From an archaeon (GTDB lineage: Archaea; Nanobdellota; Nanobdellia; SCGC-AAA011-G17; GW2011-AR18): 6,876 nt of DNA. Below are positions 1-5,087 of the stretch, in pieces. A model generated the notes under the pieces. That model ran no database searches, was not told the origin of the DNA, and worked only from the letters and a program-made list of their open reading frames with translations. The position numbers and the translations under genes were made by a program. The stretch is taken from assembly GCA_023245385.1 (NCBI GenBank), contig JAHFKM010000046.1, forward strand, positions 1-6,876, written 5' to 3'. Each line of letters begins with the position of its first letter. Positions within the stretch are counted from its first letter, which is position 1.

Positions 1-5
1 AGTTG

Positions 6-11
6 TTTAAA
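6..11 (+). promoter_or_regulatory. Weak candidate TATA box for the MFS gene
   Basis: TTTAAA is centred about 25.5 nt before the ATG at 34. That is the spacing seen for the other apparent leaderless genes in this window. The box itself is a poor TATA match and lies at the window edge, so it is only a suggestion. Confidence 0.25.
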
Positions 12-33
12 GGGATTATGGGATTGGTAATTT

Positions 34-1224
34 ATGTTTTTTAAGAAAGAGGGGATTAAGTCTAGAAATGTGCCTTTACTTCTTTTTTCTAAAGTGGGGG
101 ATTTGCTTTTCTTTTTGCCTATTTGGGTGTTGTATATGCAACAGAGTCTTTTTTCTGTGAAGAATGTGGCAATTATTCTTTCTGTGGAGGCGGTTGCTTT
201 TGCTTTTTTTGAAATTCCTACTGGTGTTTTAGCCGACTTATTTGGCAGGAAGAGAACCCTTGTTTTAGCGAGAGTGTTTGATCTTGTTGCGTTAAGTTTT
301 CTTTTTATAGGGAAAACGATGTTTATCTTTCTTATTTTTGCTGTGGCTAGTGCTCTTGCAAGAAGTTTAGCGAGCGGGACAGAGAGTGCGTTGTTGTATG
401 ATACTTTGCGTGCTGAGAATAAAGAGGTTTATTATAAAAAAGTTTTTGGAGTGATGTATGCTTGGAGTAAGATTTTTTTGGGAGTTGCTTGTCTGGTTGG
501 TGGATATTTAGCTTTTATTTCTTTTAGAATCCCAATCCTTCTTACTGCAATCCCTTTTTTGATTACGTTGACTATTACCGTTTTTTTAAAAGAACCTCCC
601 TATATAAAAGCGAAGAAACTCTCAGTTCATTTGAGTGATTCTTTTAAGATTGTGTGGGGGAGTAAGCAACTTTTATTAATTTTTCTTGGAGGTTTTATTT
701 TTTATGGGATAAGTGAAAGTCTGTTTTCTTTGTATCCTGTCTTTTTTAAATTTAAGGAGATACCTGTTTACTATTTTGGGTATTTTTTTACAATAAGTTA
801 CGCGTTCAGTTCATTAGGGTATTATTTATCGCATAAAATTTCTGAAAAAGTGGGGGATAAAAAAACGTTAATAGTTTGTGTTCTTTTAACCCCGGTCTTA
901 TTTATTTTTGCAGCTATAGGGTCAATACTTGGAATTGTTCTAGCAGAAATAGGTTTGGGATTGATGTATGGTTTACAAGCACCTGTAAATGAAGAATTAA
1001 TCAACAGAGAAACGAAATCAAGTCAACGAGCAACAGTCCTTTCTGGAGCTAGTATTGTGACTCAGATGGGTATTGCAATCTTTAGTCCTTTTATAGGGTA
1101 TCTTGCAGACATTTATACAATTGGTACAGCTTATCTGTTAAGTGGAATTATACTTTTTTTGGCACCAATGATTTTTCTCCTCATAAAAAATGGAAAACAC
1201 TTTTCTAAAGAACAGGTTAGTTAA
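34..1224 (+). CDS. Major facilitator superfamily (MFS) exporter, drug-efflux-like
   Basis: This is an integral membrane protein of 396 residues with about eleven or twelve hydrophobic segments, the usual size of an MFS transporter. The diagnostic loop between the second and third membrane segments is clear: residues 64-74 read GVLADLFGRKR, matching MFS motif A (G-x-x-x-D-x-x-G-R-K/R). Residues 113-125 (ASGTESALLYDTL) resemble the segment found in the efflux subgroup of MFS proteins. By family knowledge it would move a small molecule against proton flow, probably outward; the substrate cannot be read from sequence. The ATG at 34 is the first start after an in-frame stop at 28-30. A weak TTTAAA box at 6-11 lies about 25 nt upstream, which would fit a leaderless message. 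A charged tail ends the protein. No partner gene is adjacent, so it seems to be transcribed alone. Confidence 0.88.
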   Translation: MFFKKEGIKSRNVPLLLFSKVGDLLFFLPIWVLYMQQSLFSVKNVAIILSVEAVAFAFFEIPTGVLADLFGRKRTLVLARVFDLVALSFLFIGKTMFIFLIFAVASALARSLASGTESALLYDTLRAENKEVYYKKVFGVMYAWSKIFLGVACLVGGYLAFISFRIPILLTAIPFLITLTITVFLKEPPYIKAKKLSVHLSDSFKIVWGSKQLLLIFLGGFIFYGISESLFSLYPVFFKFKEIPVYYFGYFFTISYAFSSLGYYLSHKISEKVGDKKTLIVCVLLTPVLFIFAAIGSILGIVLAEIGLGLMYGLQAPVNEELINRETKSSQRATVLSGASIVTQMGIAIFSPFIGYLADIYTIGTAYLLSGIILFLAPMIFLLIKNGKHFSKEQVS

Positions 1225-1302
1225 GTCCATTCGTTGTTTTTAGATTTGGAGAGAAATTTTGGTTCATCTTGAGTTTCGTTACTTGTTAGCAGCAAGGATG
1301 AT

Positions 1303-1310
1303 TTTATATA
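1303..1310 (+). promoter_or_regulatory. TATA box, archaeal consensus
   Basis: TTTATATA is an exact match to the common archaeal TATA consensus. Its centre is 26.5 nt before the ATG at 1333, so transcription would start on or next to that codon. It lies in a region with no long gene, about 80 nt after the MFS stop codon. Confidence 0.5.
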
Positions 1311-1332
1311 ACTAAGAATGAATAATGGTTGT

Positions 1333-1434
1333 ATGTTGAAAGCTGTTGAATTTTTGAGTCGGAAGAGAACACTTGCTTTGTGTTTGGTTTTTGCCGTCGG
1401 CGTCATACTTCTAAGCAAACGCCTACAACTATAG
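1333..1434 (+). CDS. Possible leaderless 33-residue single-span membrane peptide
   Basis: I do not recognise this small ORF. From the ATG at 1333 it encodes 33 residues: an amphipathic start (MLKAVEFLSRKR), a hydrophobic stretch of about 15 residues (TLALCLVFAVGVILL) and a basic tail (SKRLQL), then TAG. That arrangement is what a small membrane-anchored peptide, or the signal sequence of a lost exported protein, would look like. An in-frame ATG at 1318 would add five residues, but the TATA box at 1303-1310 places the transcription start near 1333. There is no clear Shine-Dalgarno at either ATG. After the stop the same frame stays open for only 14 codons before another stop, with no recognisable domain. 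It could also be a chance ORF, since only its composition and promoter position support it. Confidence 0.4.
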   Translation: MLKAVEFLSRKRTLALCLVFAVGVILLSKRLQL

Positions 1435-1545
1435 ACTCAGCACCTGAAAGACAACGCCAGAAACGGAATTTTTACTTGATTCTCAGGCTCTCTTTTAATG
1501 CATCTCTGTGCGCAAGTTTTAATAAATTCTAAAATGTTCAAAGTA
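1435..1545. other. Gap between the small ORF and the vapC remnant
   Basis: No gene was recognised here. Two short complementary segment pairs (CCGT 1394-1397 with ACGG, and GGCGT with ACGCC) could bring the end of the small ORF together with bases near 1450-1466. The loop would be long and the pairing is not strong. The small ORF and the vapC remnant run towards each other, so both transcripts would end in this gap. Confidence 0.3.
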
Positions 1546-2006
1546 TTATTTTAACTCGTCGTGGTTGCTAGAAGGTGTTGGCTTTTTTACGAAGTTTATT
1601 TTTGTTGTGAGTTCGTGTGTTGTCCAAGTTTTTATTTTCTTTTGGGATGCATAGTGTTTGGTGTTTTGTGTCCAGATCCCATCATTGGAAACACTAAGTG
1701 CTAAGGCAAGAAAAGGTATATCTCCTTTGTCTTTGCTTCCAATTAGAGTGTTCGCCTCTTCAATCTTGTCCAGATATTCGCCTTTTTCTATAATTTGTAT
1801 ATTTTCTGTTATTAGGGAAAAAAGAAGTTCGAATTCATCTTTGCTCAACCTGTTCTTACGATAATTTCAGTTTCATACTTTCTGATTTCCGTAATAAGAT
1901 TTTCAGGTGCATAAAGCGTAAACGGAGAACTGATTAACAACGCTCTCGTAAAACTATCTTTTAAGAGGGCGGAAAAAATAATATTACTATCAATGACAAG
2001 AATCAT
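1546..2006 (-). pseudogene. vapC: VapC-like PIN-domain toxin, frameshifted
   Basis: The toxin of a VapBC pair; intact PIN toxins are Mg-dependent ribonucleases that cut RNA. The reading frame starts at ATG 2004-2006 (MILVIDSNIIFSALL), runs 53 codons and stops at TGA 1845-1847. The rest of the domain continues one base out of register from 1848 to 1546. Joining the two halves gives a protein of about 153 residues with the acidic D6, E40 and the pair in DKGD expected of a PIN domain, then LALAL and TTHEL. One missing base at the GGTTGAGC junction explains the break. In the late motif GIWTQNTKHY an Asn stands where many relatives have the fourth Asp. The start lies 4 nt after the antitoxin stop. 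It is probably inactive unless the break is a sequencing error or recoded. Confidence 0.75.
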
Positions 2007-2010
2007 TCTC

Positions 2011-2232
2011 TCAGAGACCATGTTCTCTTGCTAATCCTTGCTTCACTAATTTGTCCAGTTCTTTCACATCTTTTTGCGTGAATTTACTTTTCTTCGCCAG
2101 CATTTCAGCCAAATGAATTTTACGAATATGCTCTTCCGCTGCTTTTCTCATCACAGCACTCCAATTAACTTCTTTATGCTTTTGCAATTCCAATTTCAAA
2201 TCCTCTGTAATAGTAATAGTCATATTAGTCAT
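2011..2232 (-). CDS. vapB: VapB-like ribbon-helix-helix antitoxin
   Basis: A 73-residue DNA-binding antitoxin that would neutralise the PIN toxin encoded just downstream and repress their shared promoter. The N-terminal strand TITITEDLKLELQKH followed by VNWSAVMRKAAEEHI is the ribbon-helix-helix pattern common in archaeal VapB proteins. The charged C-terminal part (about residues 45-73) is where such proteins grip the toxin. The frame is open back to a GTG at 2307, but I choose ATG 2230-2232 because GGAGG ends 9 nt upstream and the extra 25 residues do not look like the family. ATG 2221-2223 is an alternative that removes three residues. The gene is intact although its toxin is frameshifted, so it may survive as an orphan antitoxin. 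Confidence 0.75.
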   Translation of the reverse strand: MTNMTITITEDLKLELQKHKEVNWSAVMRKAAEEHIRKIHLAEMLAKKSKFTQKDVKELDKLVKQGLAREHGL

Positions 2233-2248
2233 GTTCCATACCCTCCAT

Positions 2249-2268
2249 GTGTAAATAAGTGTAAACAC
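2249..2268. promoter_or_regulatory. Repeated GTGTAAA element, possible VapB operator
   Basis: The plus strand reads GTGTAAATAAGTGTAAACAC. GTGTAAA occurs twice, 10 bp apart (one helical turn), and the second copy is part of GTGTAAACAC, which is palindromic except for its two middle bases. The element lies between the TATA box and the predicted transcription start, where an antitoxin repressor would block RNA polymerase. Ribbon-helix-helix dimers commonly bind such tandem or inverted short repeats. The assignment to VapB is inference from position. Confidence 0.4.
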
Positions 2269-2277
2269 ATATATAAG
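2268..2277 (-). promoter_or_regulatory. TATA box of the vapBC operon
   Basis: On the minus strand CTTATATATG is a good archaeal TATA box. Its centre is about 40 nt before the chosen vapB start, which predicts transcription beginning near 2246. The message would therefore start almost directly with the GGAGGG ribosome-binding sequence (2246-2241). Confidence 0.55.
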
Positions 2278-2307
2278 CCCTCCTATACCTACAGGATTCA
2301 GATCCAC

Positions 2308-2545
2308 ACTCCAGCAGACTCAACTTTGATAAATCCTATTAAAGACTGTTCATGGCTACATCCTGTTTCAAGGATTCTAACTTTTCATTTTTTGGAAATT
2401 CTTTTCAATAATATTTAGAAAATCGTCAGAACATCCCTCAATTTTTTTGATACAACTACCTTTTACGAAGATCCTAACCTTTGAACTTTTTTTGGGTCAG
2501 TCTTAGACTTGTTACTTGTTGGTAGGATCGCTTGATACTAAAAGG
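2308..2545. other. Non-coding gap with one inverted repeat
   Basis: I see no gene here. The stretch separates the leftward vapBC promoter from the rightward promoter at 2546. It holds an inverted repeat, GATCCTA at 2470-2476 and TAGGATC at 2523-2529, 46 nt apart, and two runs of seven T. None of these has a clear role. Confidence 0.35.
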
Positions 2546-2553
2546 TATATAAT
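2546..2553 (+). promoter_or_regulatory. Strong TATA box of the candidate RNA locus
   Basis: TATATAAT is preceded by an A-rich/GG stretch (CTAAAAGG) that could serve as a TFB recognition element. This is one of the best promoter matches in the window. It predicts transcription from about 2576 into the micro-ORF and the structured region. Unlike the leaderless genes here, no start codon lies at the predicted start site. Confidence 0.5.
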
Positions 2554-2625
2554 CCCGCAAAACAGTTTGTGTTCTCTTTCGTTATGTGGCCGCCGCAAAA
2601 AAAAATAGATTTTTGGTGGAGTAAC

Positions 2626-2633
2626 AGGAGGAG
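2626..2633 (+). promoter_or_regulatory. Near-perfect Shine-Dalgarno for the micro-ORF
   Basis: AGGAGGAG ends 4 nt before the ATG at 2638. It is the strongest ribosome-binding sequence in the window, and stands out because most genes here show none. Confidence 0.5.
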
Positions 2634-2637
2634 AAAT

Positions 2638-2685
2638 ATGATACATAAAAAGAAATGGAATGTGATGAATCATAAAGAGGTGTAA
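2638..2685 (+). CDS. 15-codon micro-ORF at the start of the RNA locus
   Basis: ATG at 2638-2640, fifteen codons (MIHKKKWNVMNHKEV) and TAA at 2683-2685. The peptide is basic and hydrophilic with one Trp and is not a known family. Support for translation comes from the AGGAGGAG sequence at the right distance and the promoter 85 nt upstream. Its position just before a series of hairpins resembles a leader peptide whose translation could affect folding downstream. However, no recognisable regulated gene follows on this strand. It may also be a chance ORF, or the start of a lost gene. Confidence 0.3.
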   Translation: MIHKKKWNVMNHKEV

Positions 2686-2742
2686 ACTGTGCTCCCTGAT
2701 CTAAAGCCATGAAATTGTTTAGACGAGGTATGGTCAGAAACC

Positions 2743-2764
2743 CTTCGCGGACTTTAGTCCGAAG
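2743..2764 (+). repeat. Stable hairpin with TTTA loop, IS200/IS605-end-like
   Basis: CTTC 2743-2746 pairs with GAAG 2761-2764, GC 2747-2748 is bulged, and GGAC 2749-2752 pairs with GTCC 2757-2760 around TTTA. A GC stem with a bulge and an ACTTTAGT-type tip resembles the subterminal hairpins of IS200/IS605 elements and the 3' part of TnpB guide RNAs. No tnpA or tnpB coding sequence is nearby, so the resemblance alone does not prove an element. Confidence 0.4.
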
Positions 2765-2869
2765 AATTTGAATGACCGAACCGCTCCCAAAGAGGGCGAC
2801 AGAGTCGTTGTGTAAATTCTTCTAAAAAATGGGGTAGCGACAAAACTATTTTGACGTGAGTAGATTTTT

Positions 2870-2916
2870 TAAAACAGGGTATAAACCTGTTTTATAAGTG
2901 AATAAGAACTTTTTTT
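2870..2916 (+). terminator. Hairpin followed by a T run
   Basis: TAAAACAGG (2870-2878) and CCTGTTTTA (2886-2894) form a perfect 9-bp stem around a 7-nt loop. A run of seven T follows at 2910-2916. Archaeal transcripts often end at T runs, with or without a hairpin. The 15-nt spacing between stem and T run is larger than in a bacterial terminator. A smaller hairpin (2838-2856) followed by six T (2865-2870) precedes it and could be an earlier stop. Confidence 0.4.
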
Positions 2917-2941
2917 GATTAAAGGTTTTGCTCGCGACACC

Positions 2942-2956
2942 CGCGCCAAGTGCGCG
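2942..2956. repeat. GC-rich hairpin in an AT-rich setting
   Basis: CGCGC (2942-2946) and GCGCG (2952-2956) pair around CAAGT. The surrounding 2930-2957 segment is strikingly GC-rich and includes TCGCGA, unlike everything near it. The role is unknown. The composition suggests a structured RNA end or a foreign fragment. Confidence 0.45.
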
Positions 2957-2962
2957 CAGAAC

Positions 2963-2970
2963 TTATATAA
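2963..2970. promoter_or_regulatory. Palindromic TATA-like box
   Basis: TTATATAA reads the same on both strands, so it could direct transcription either way. To the right no start codon lies at the predicted start near 2993. To the left the predicted start, near 2940, falls inside the GC-rich hairpin and would give a transcript antisense to the candidate RNA. Confidence 0.3.
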
Positions 2971-3007
2971 TCGTAAGACCATTTGTTACTCTAGTATTAG
3001 CAAGTCG

Positions 3008-3481
3008 TTAGGTAATAAAATCGGTGAATAAAAAAAAGATCTCAGGAGGTGTGGGTAAGTGTTTGTTCGCACGTTTAAGTTCAGGATGTGTAGGAACAAC
3101 TTCTTCATTACAATTCGCGCAATGATAATGTGAAATCAAGAATTTGATCTCACGAAGGGGTTGTAGTTCTGGAGTTTCTTCTACAATACGTGTCTCCACA
3201 CGTTTCAGGATTCGTAGACGATGATTGCATTTAGGACAAGAAGTAAGTTGAAGCGTTTTTGTCTCTGTCGGTTCTGGTTGAGGTCGTGTTGTTCCTTCAT
3301 GACCCGCAGGATCTCCTCTCTTCCCAGAAGAGCCTTCAGGTTTAGGATAATGACGTTGTCCCTTCTGCAGAGAAGGAGGCGTATGAGCATTCTCATACGC
3401 CAGAAGACGCTGTTGAAGTTCAAGAATAATCTGAATCAAATCTCTTTTACTCAGGTTGTCTAGTTCTGGGGGAATCTTCAC
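3008..3481 (-). pseudogene. IS66-type transposase, N-terminal fragment
   Basis: The 157-residue product carries the N-terminal parts of an IS66-like (TnpC) transposase and nothing else. A leucine-rich helix (about 12-30) is followed by a basic linker with GKRGDPAGHEG (53-63), the usual transposase motif in this position. A zinc-binding segment follows, with CPKC (82-85) and CANC (121-124), corresponding to zf-IS66. Full-length relatives run to over 400 residues with a DDE catalytic domain. Here the sequence leaves the family pattern after about residue 135 and stops soon after a run of eight T, and all three frames close shortly beyond. GTG 3479-3481 is chosen because an in-frame TGA lies 9 nt upstream; an ATG at 3491 is out of frame. 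Only DNA binding could remain. Confidence 0.7.
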
Positions 3482-3540
3482 GCTTTTTCATCCTTTCTTT
3501 AACCCCGAGAACATTCTAAGAGACAGCTCCCTTATCTTTT

Positions 3541-3570
3541 TTTAGCTACTCCAGTAGCTAGGTAGCTAAA
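3541..3570. repeat. 9-bp perfect inverted repeat downstream of purB
   Basis: TTTAGCTAC (3541-3549) and GTAGCTAAA (3562-3570) are perfectly complementary around 12 nt. AGCTA occurs three times within the element. It starts about 10 nt after the purB stop on the minus strand, so it would form a stem-loop in the 3' end of that message. On that strand the stem is followed by A, not T, so it is not a standard terminator. It could also be an end of the element that brought the transposase fragment. Confidence 0.5.
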
Positions 3571-3580
3571 CAATTACCTA

Positions 3581-5020
3581 TTACTGAATCACACTTCGTG
3601 CATAAGCGATGTTTTTTAGTGCTCGTTGTTTTGCTGAGCCTGTATACTTTTCTAATTGTCCTTGAAGGATATCTTTTTTATCTTCTGAGAGTGTTTCGTA
3701 AAGCCTTGTAAATTCAGGATCTTCGAGCGCAACTTCCAAAAGTTTTCTCCCTTTCCTTTTTTTCCCAATTTCTTTCACAAAGTCATGTCCAACACCATAA
3801 TGAGAATGAGCCCACCCTTCTCCTCTTAAGATTGCGACCATTGCTTCGCTAGGATTATCTCGCACTGTTTGTAAATTTTCTCGAATGCGATCTTCGTTTA
3901 AAGAAAGTTGTTCGAGCGCTCTGTTGAGGCGAGTAAATGATTCGTATATTTCTGTGATCATTCCTTGGGGTTGGTATCGTGCTTGTATTGATCCGCGTAA
4001 GTCTCTCTGAAAATTAGAAGAGATCATTGTGTAAAGGACGCGCATTCCACTTTCAATCTGTGCTGCTTTTCCTGAAATGTTTTCGTAGTCAATGGGATTA
4101 TTTTTTAGAGCGTCTGCGCTTGAGCCTCCAAGTCTTGTAGCATTATCTCGCGATGTAACTTCTCCGATTGCTGTAGAATAAAGCAAACGAATGTCTTCTG
4201 AAAAATCTTCGAGCACATGCATAAGTGTAACAAGACTGTTTCCCACATCTGCGAGTGCTTCTTTTTGTACAATCTGTGTAGCAGTATAGTCTGGTGTTAG
4301 TCCTAGTTTTGCAAGAACTTTTTCTTCAAAAGCCAAAGAATCTCCTACAACCATCTCAATACTTGCTCCTGTTCCGACAATGCCTGAGATTTTTCCTTTT
4401 AATCTATCAAATGTTTCATCACAACGTTCTGTTCTTTCTGCGAGTCTCGCGCTATAAGCAGCAAGTGTTGTTCCGAAAGGAACTGGTGAGGTATTTTGCA
4501 AATGTGTTCTTCCGACTTGGAGAATGTCTAATGATTGTTCTGCGAGCCCAGCAAGTTTGAGAATACTTTTCCCTATTTCTCCACGAAGGACATCTTTCCA
4601 AGCCTTTTTGAAAAGATAAGCGCGGGCAGTATCGAGAATATCGTAAGATGTTGTTCCCGGATGGAGTAAGGCTTTTGTCTCTTGAGGAATAAACCTTCCA
4701 AACTCTTCGAGCAATGCAAGCTGATCATGTTTTGTTATTTTCTCTTCAAGAAGAGAAATGTTCGCAGGATCGATTTTTTCAAGAGCCTTTTCGAAGTGTG
4801 TTAAATGACTCTCATGCACATGCCCAAGTTCTATTCTTGTTTCTAACAATGCGCGTTGCACAAATGCACAAGCGATCCATTCTGCTCTTGGACTAAGAAA
4901 AAAAGCAAGTGCTTGTGACGCTTTTCGATATTTTCCATCATTTGGAGAAACACAATCCAGTGAAAAGTTGAGTCTTACTCTTTCTTCAGCACTGAGCTCT
5001 GAAACAAGATCTTTAGACAT
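3581..5020 (-). CDS. purB: Adenylosuccinate lyase (atypical signature loop)
   Basis: A cytosolic homotetrameric enzyme of the fumarase/aspartase superfamily. PurB releases fumarate from SAICAR and from adenylosuccinate, two steps of purine synthesis. At 479 residues the length fits. Landmarks in order: N-terminal SPNDGKYRKAS (25-35), KHD (97-99) with the acid/base His98, TTSYDILDTA (123-132), GRTHLQ (170-175) with His173, the signature region 298-314 with SS (300-301), Lys306 and NPIDYEN, and QRDL-x-x-S (338-344). The signature is unusual: where E. coli PurB has GSSTMPHKVNPIDFEN this protein has GSSADALKNNPIDYEN, so the MPH part is replaced by DAL while the serines, lysine and NPID remain. 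It has no Shine-Dalgarno, and a TATA box 27.5 nt upstream suggests a leaderless message. A related lyase with another substrate is possible. Confidence 0.85.
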   Translation of the reverse strand: MSKDLVSELSAEERVRLNFSLDCVSPNDGKYRKASQALAFFLSPRAEWIACAFVQRALLETRIELGHVHESHLTHFEKALEKIDPANISLLEEKITKHDQLALLEEFGRFIPQETKALLHPGTTSYDILDTARAYLFKKAWKDVLRGEIGKSILKLAGLAEQSLDILQVGRTHLQNTSPVPFGTTLAAYSARLAERTERCDETFDRLKGKISGIVGTGASIEMVVGDSLAFEEKVLAKLGLTPDYTATQIVQKEALADVGNSLVTLMHVLEDFSEDIRLLYSTAIGEVTSRDNATRLGGSSADALKNNPIDYENISGKAAQIESGMRVLYTMISSNFQRDLRGSIQARYQPQGMITEIYESFTRLNRALEQLSLNEDRIRENLQTVRDNPSEAMVAILRGEGWAHSHYGVGHDFVKEIGKKRKGRKLLEVALEDPEFTRLYETLSEDKKDILQGQLEKYTGSAKQRALKNIAYARSVIQ

Positions 5021-5043
5021 AAAAGAATTATTTTGTTCTTATT

Positions 5044-5051
5044 TTTATATA
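5044..5051 (-). promoter_or_regulatory. TATA box of purB
   Basis: On the minus strand this reads TATATAAA, centred 27.5 nt before the purB ATG. Transcription would begin within a base or two of the start codon. It lies inside the 67-nt gap after the zinc-ribbon gene, so purB need not depend on read-through from that gene. Confidence 0.5.
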
Positions 5052-5087
5052 TTTCGTTCTTAGAAAATCAATATCCTCGCCTGAAAT

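Larger units (their letters stand above)
2576..2916 (+). ncRNA. Candidate structured RNA of unknown class
   Basis: About 340 nt between a strong promoter (2546-2553) and a terminator-like hairpin with a T run (2870-2916) carries no long ORF but many paired segments. TCTAAA 2700-2705 pairs with TTTAGA 2718-2723, and CCT/AGG flank it. GGTCA 2732-2736 pairs with TGACC 2773-2777, enclosing CTTC-GGAC/GTCC-GAAG (2743-2764, loop TTTA). CGAC 2797-2800 pairs with GTCG 2804-2807, and CAAAA 2841-2845 with TTTTG 2849-2853. A 9-bp helix GAAGAATTT 2761-2769 / AAATTCTTC 2814-2822 competes with the earlier hairpin. I looked for and did not find the conserved cores of RNase P RNA, SRP RNA, 5S rRNA or tRNA. 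The ends are predicted, not observed. It may instead be the end of a decayed mobile element. Confidence 0.35.

Noticed and set aside
3..44. Possible 3' end of an upstream gene overlapping the MFS start (13 mostly hydrophobic codons then TAA)
   Set aside because: Too short to judge at the window edge. A second frame also ends here (stop at 28-30), so neither can be preferred.
1221..1418. 65-codon minus-strand ORF
   Set aside because: No recognisable motif, no Shine-Dalgarno or TATA box, and it overlaps the better-supported small plus-strand ORF.
1380..1490. A structured RNA or tRNA-like element
   Set aside because: Only two short complementary pairs (4 and 5 bp) over a long loop. There is no tRNA T-arm, and the 5' part is better explained by the small ORF.
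2233..2307. Longer vapB start at GTG 2307
   Set aside because: The 25 extra residues would lie across and upstream of the TATA box and operator-like repeats, and do not resemble the family.
2074..2418. 114-codon plus-strand ORF
   Set aside because: It lies opposite the vapB gene and its promoter. Its composition is that of a shadow frame, with many Cys, His and Phe and no motif.
2662..2700. C/D-box guide RNA (GTGATGA followed by CCTGA)
   Set aside because: Only one C-like and one D-like box, with no internal D'/C' pair and no terminal stem. Such short motifs occur by chance.
2690..2830. RNase P or SRP RNA
   Set aside because: Neither the AGGAAAGTCC and ACAGAA-type cores of RNase P nor the GGAAGG-AGCAGC core of SRP RNA is present on either strand.
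3205..3463. ORFs overlapping the transposase fragment in other frames (72 and 80 codons)
   Set aside because: Shadow frames of the zinc-ribbon coding region, with no motif.
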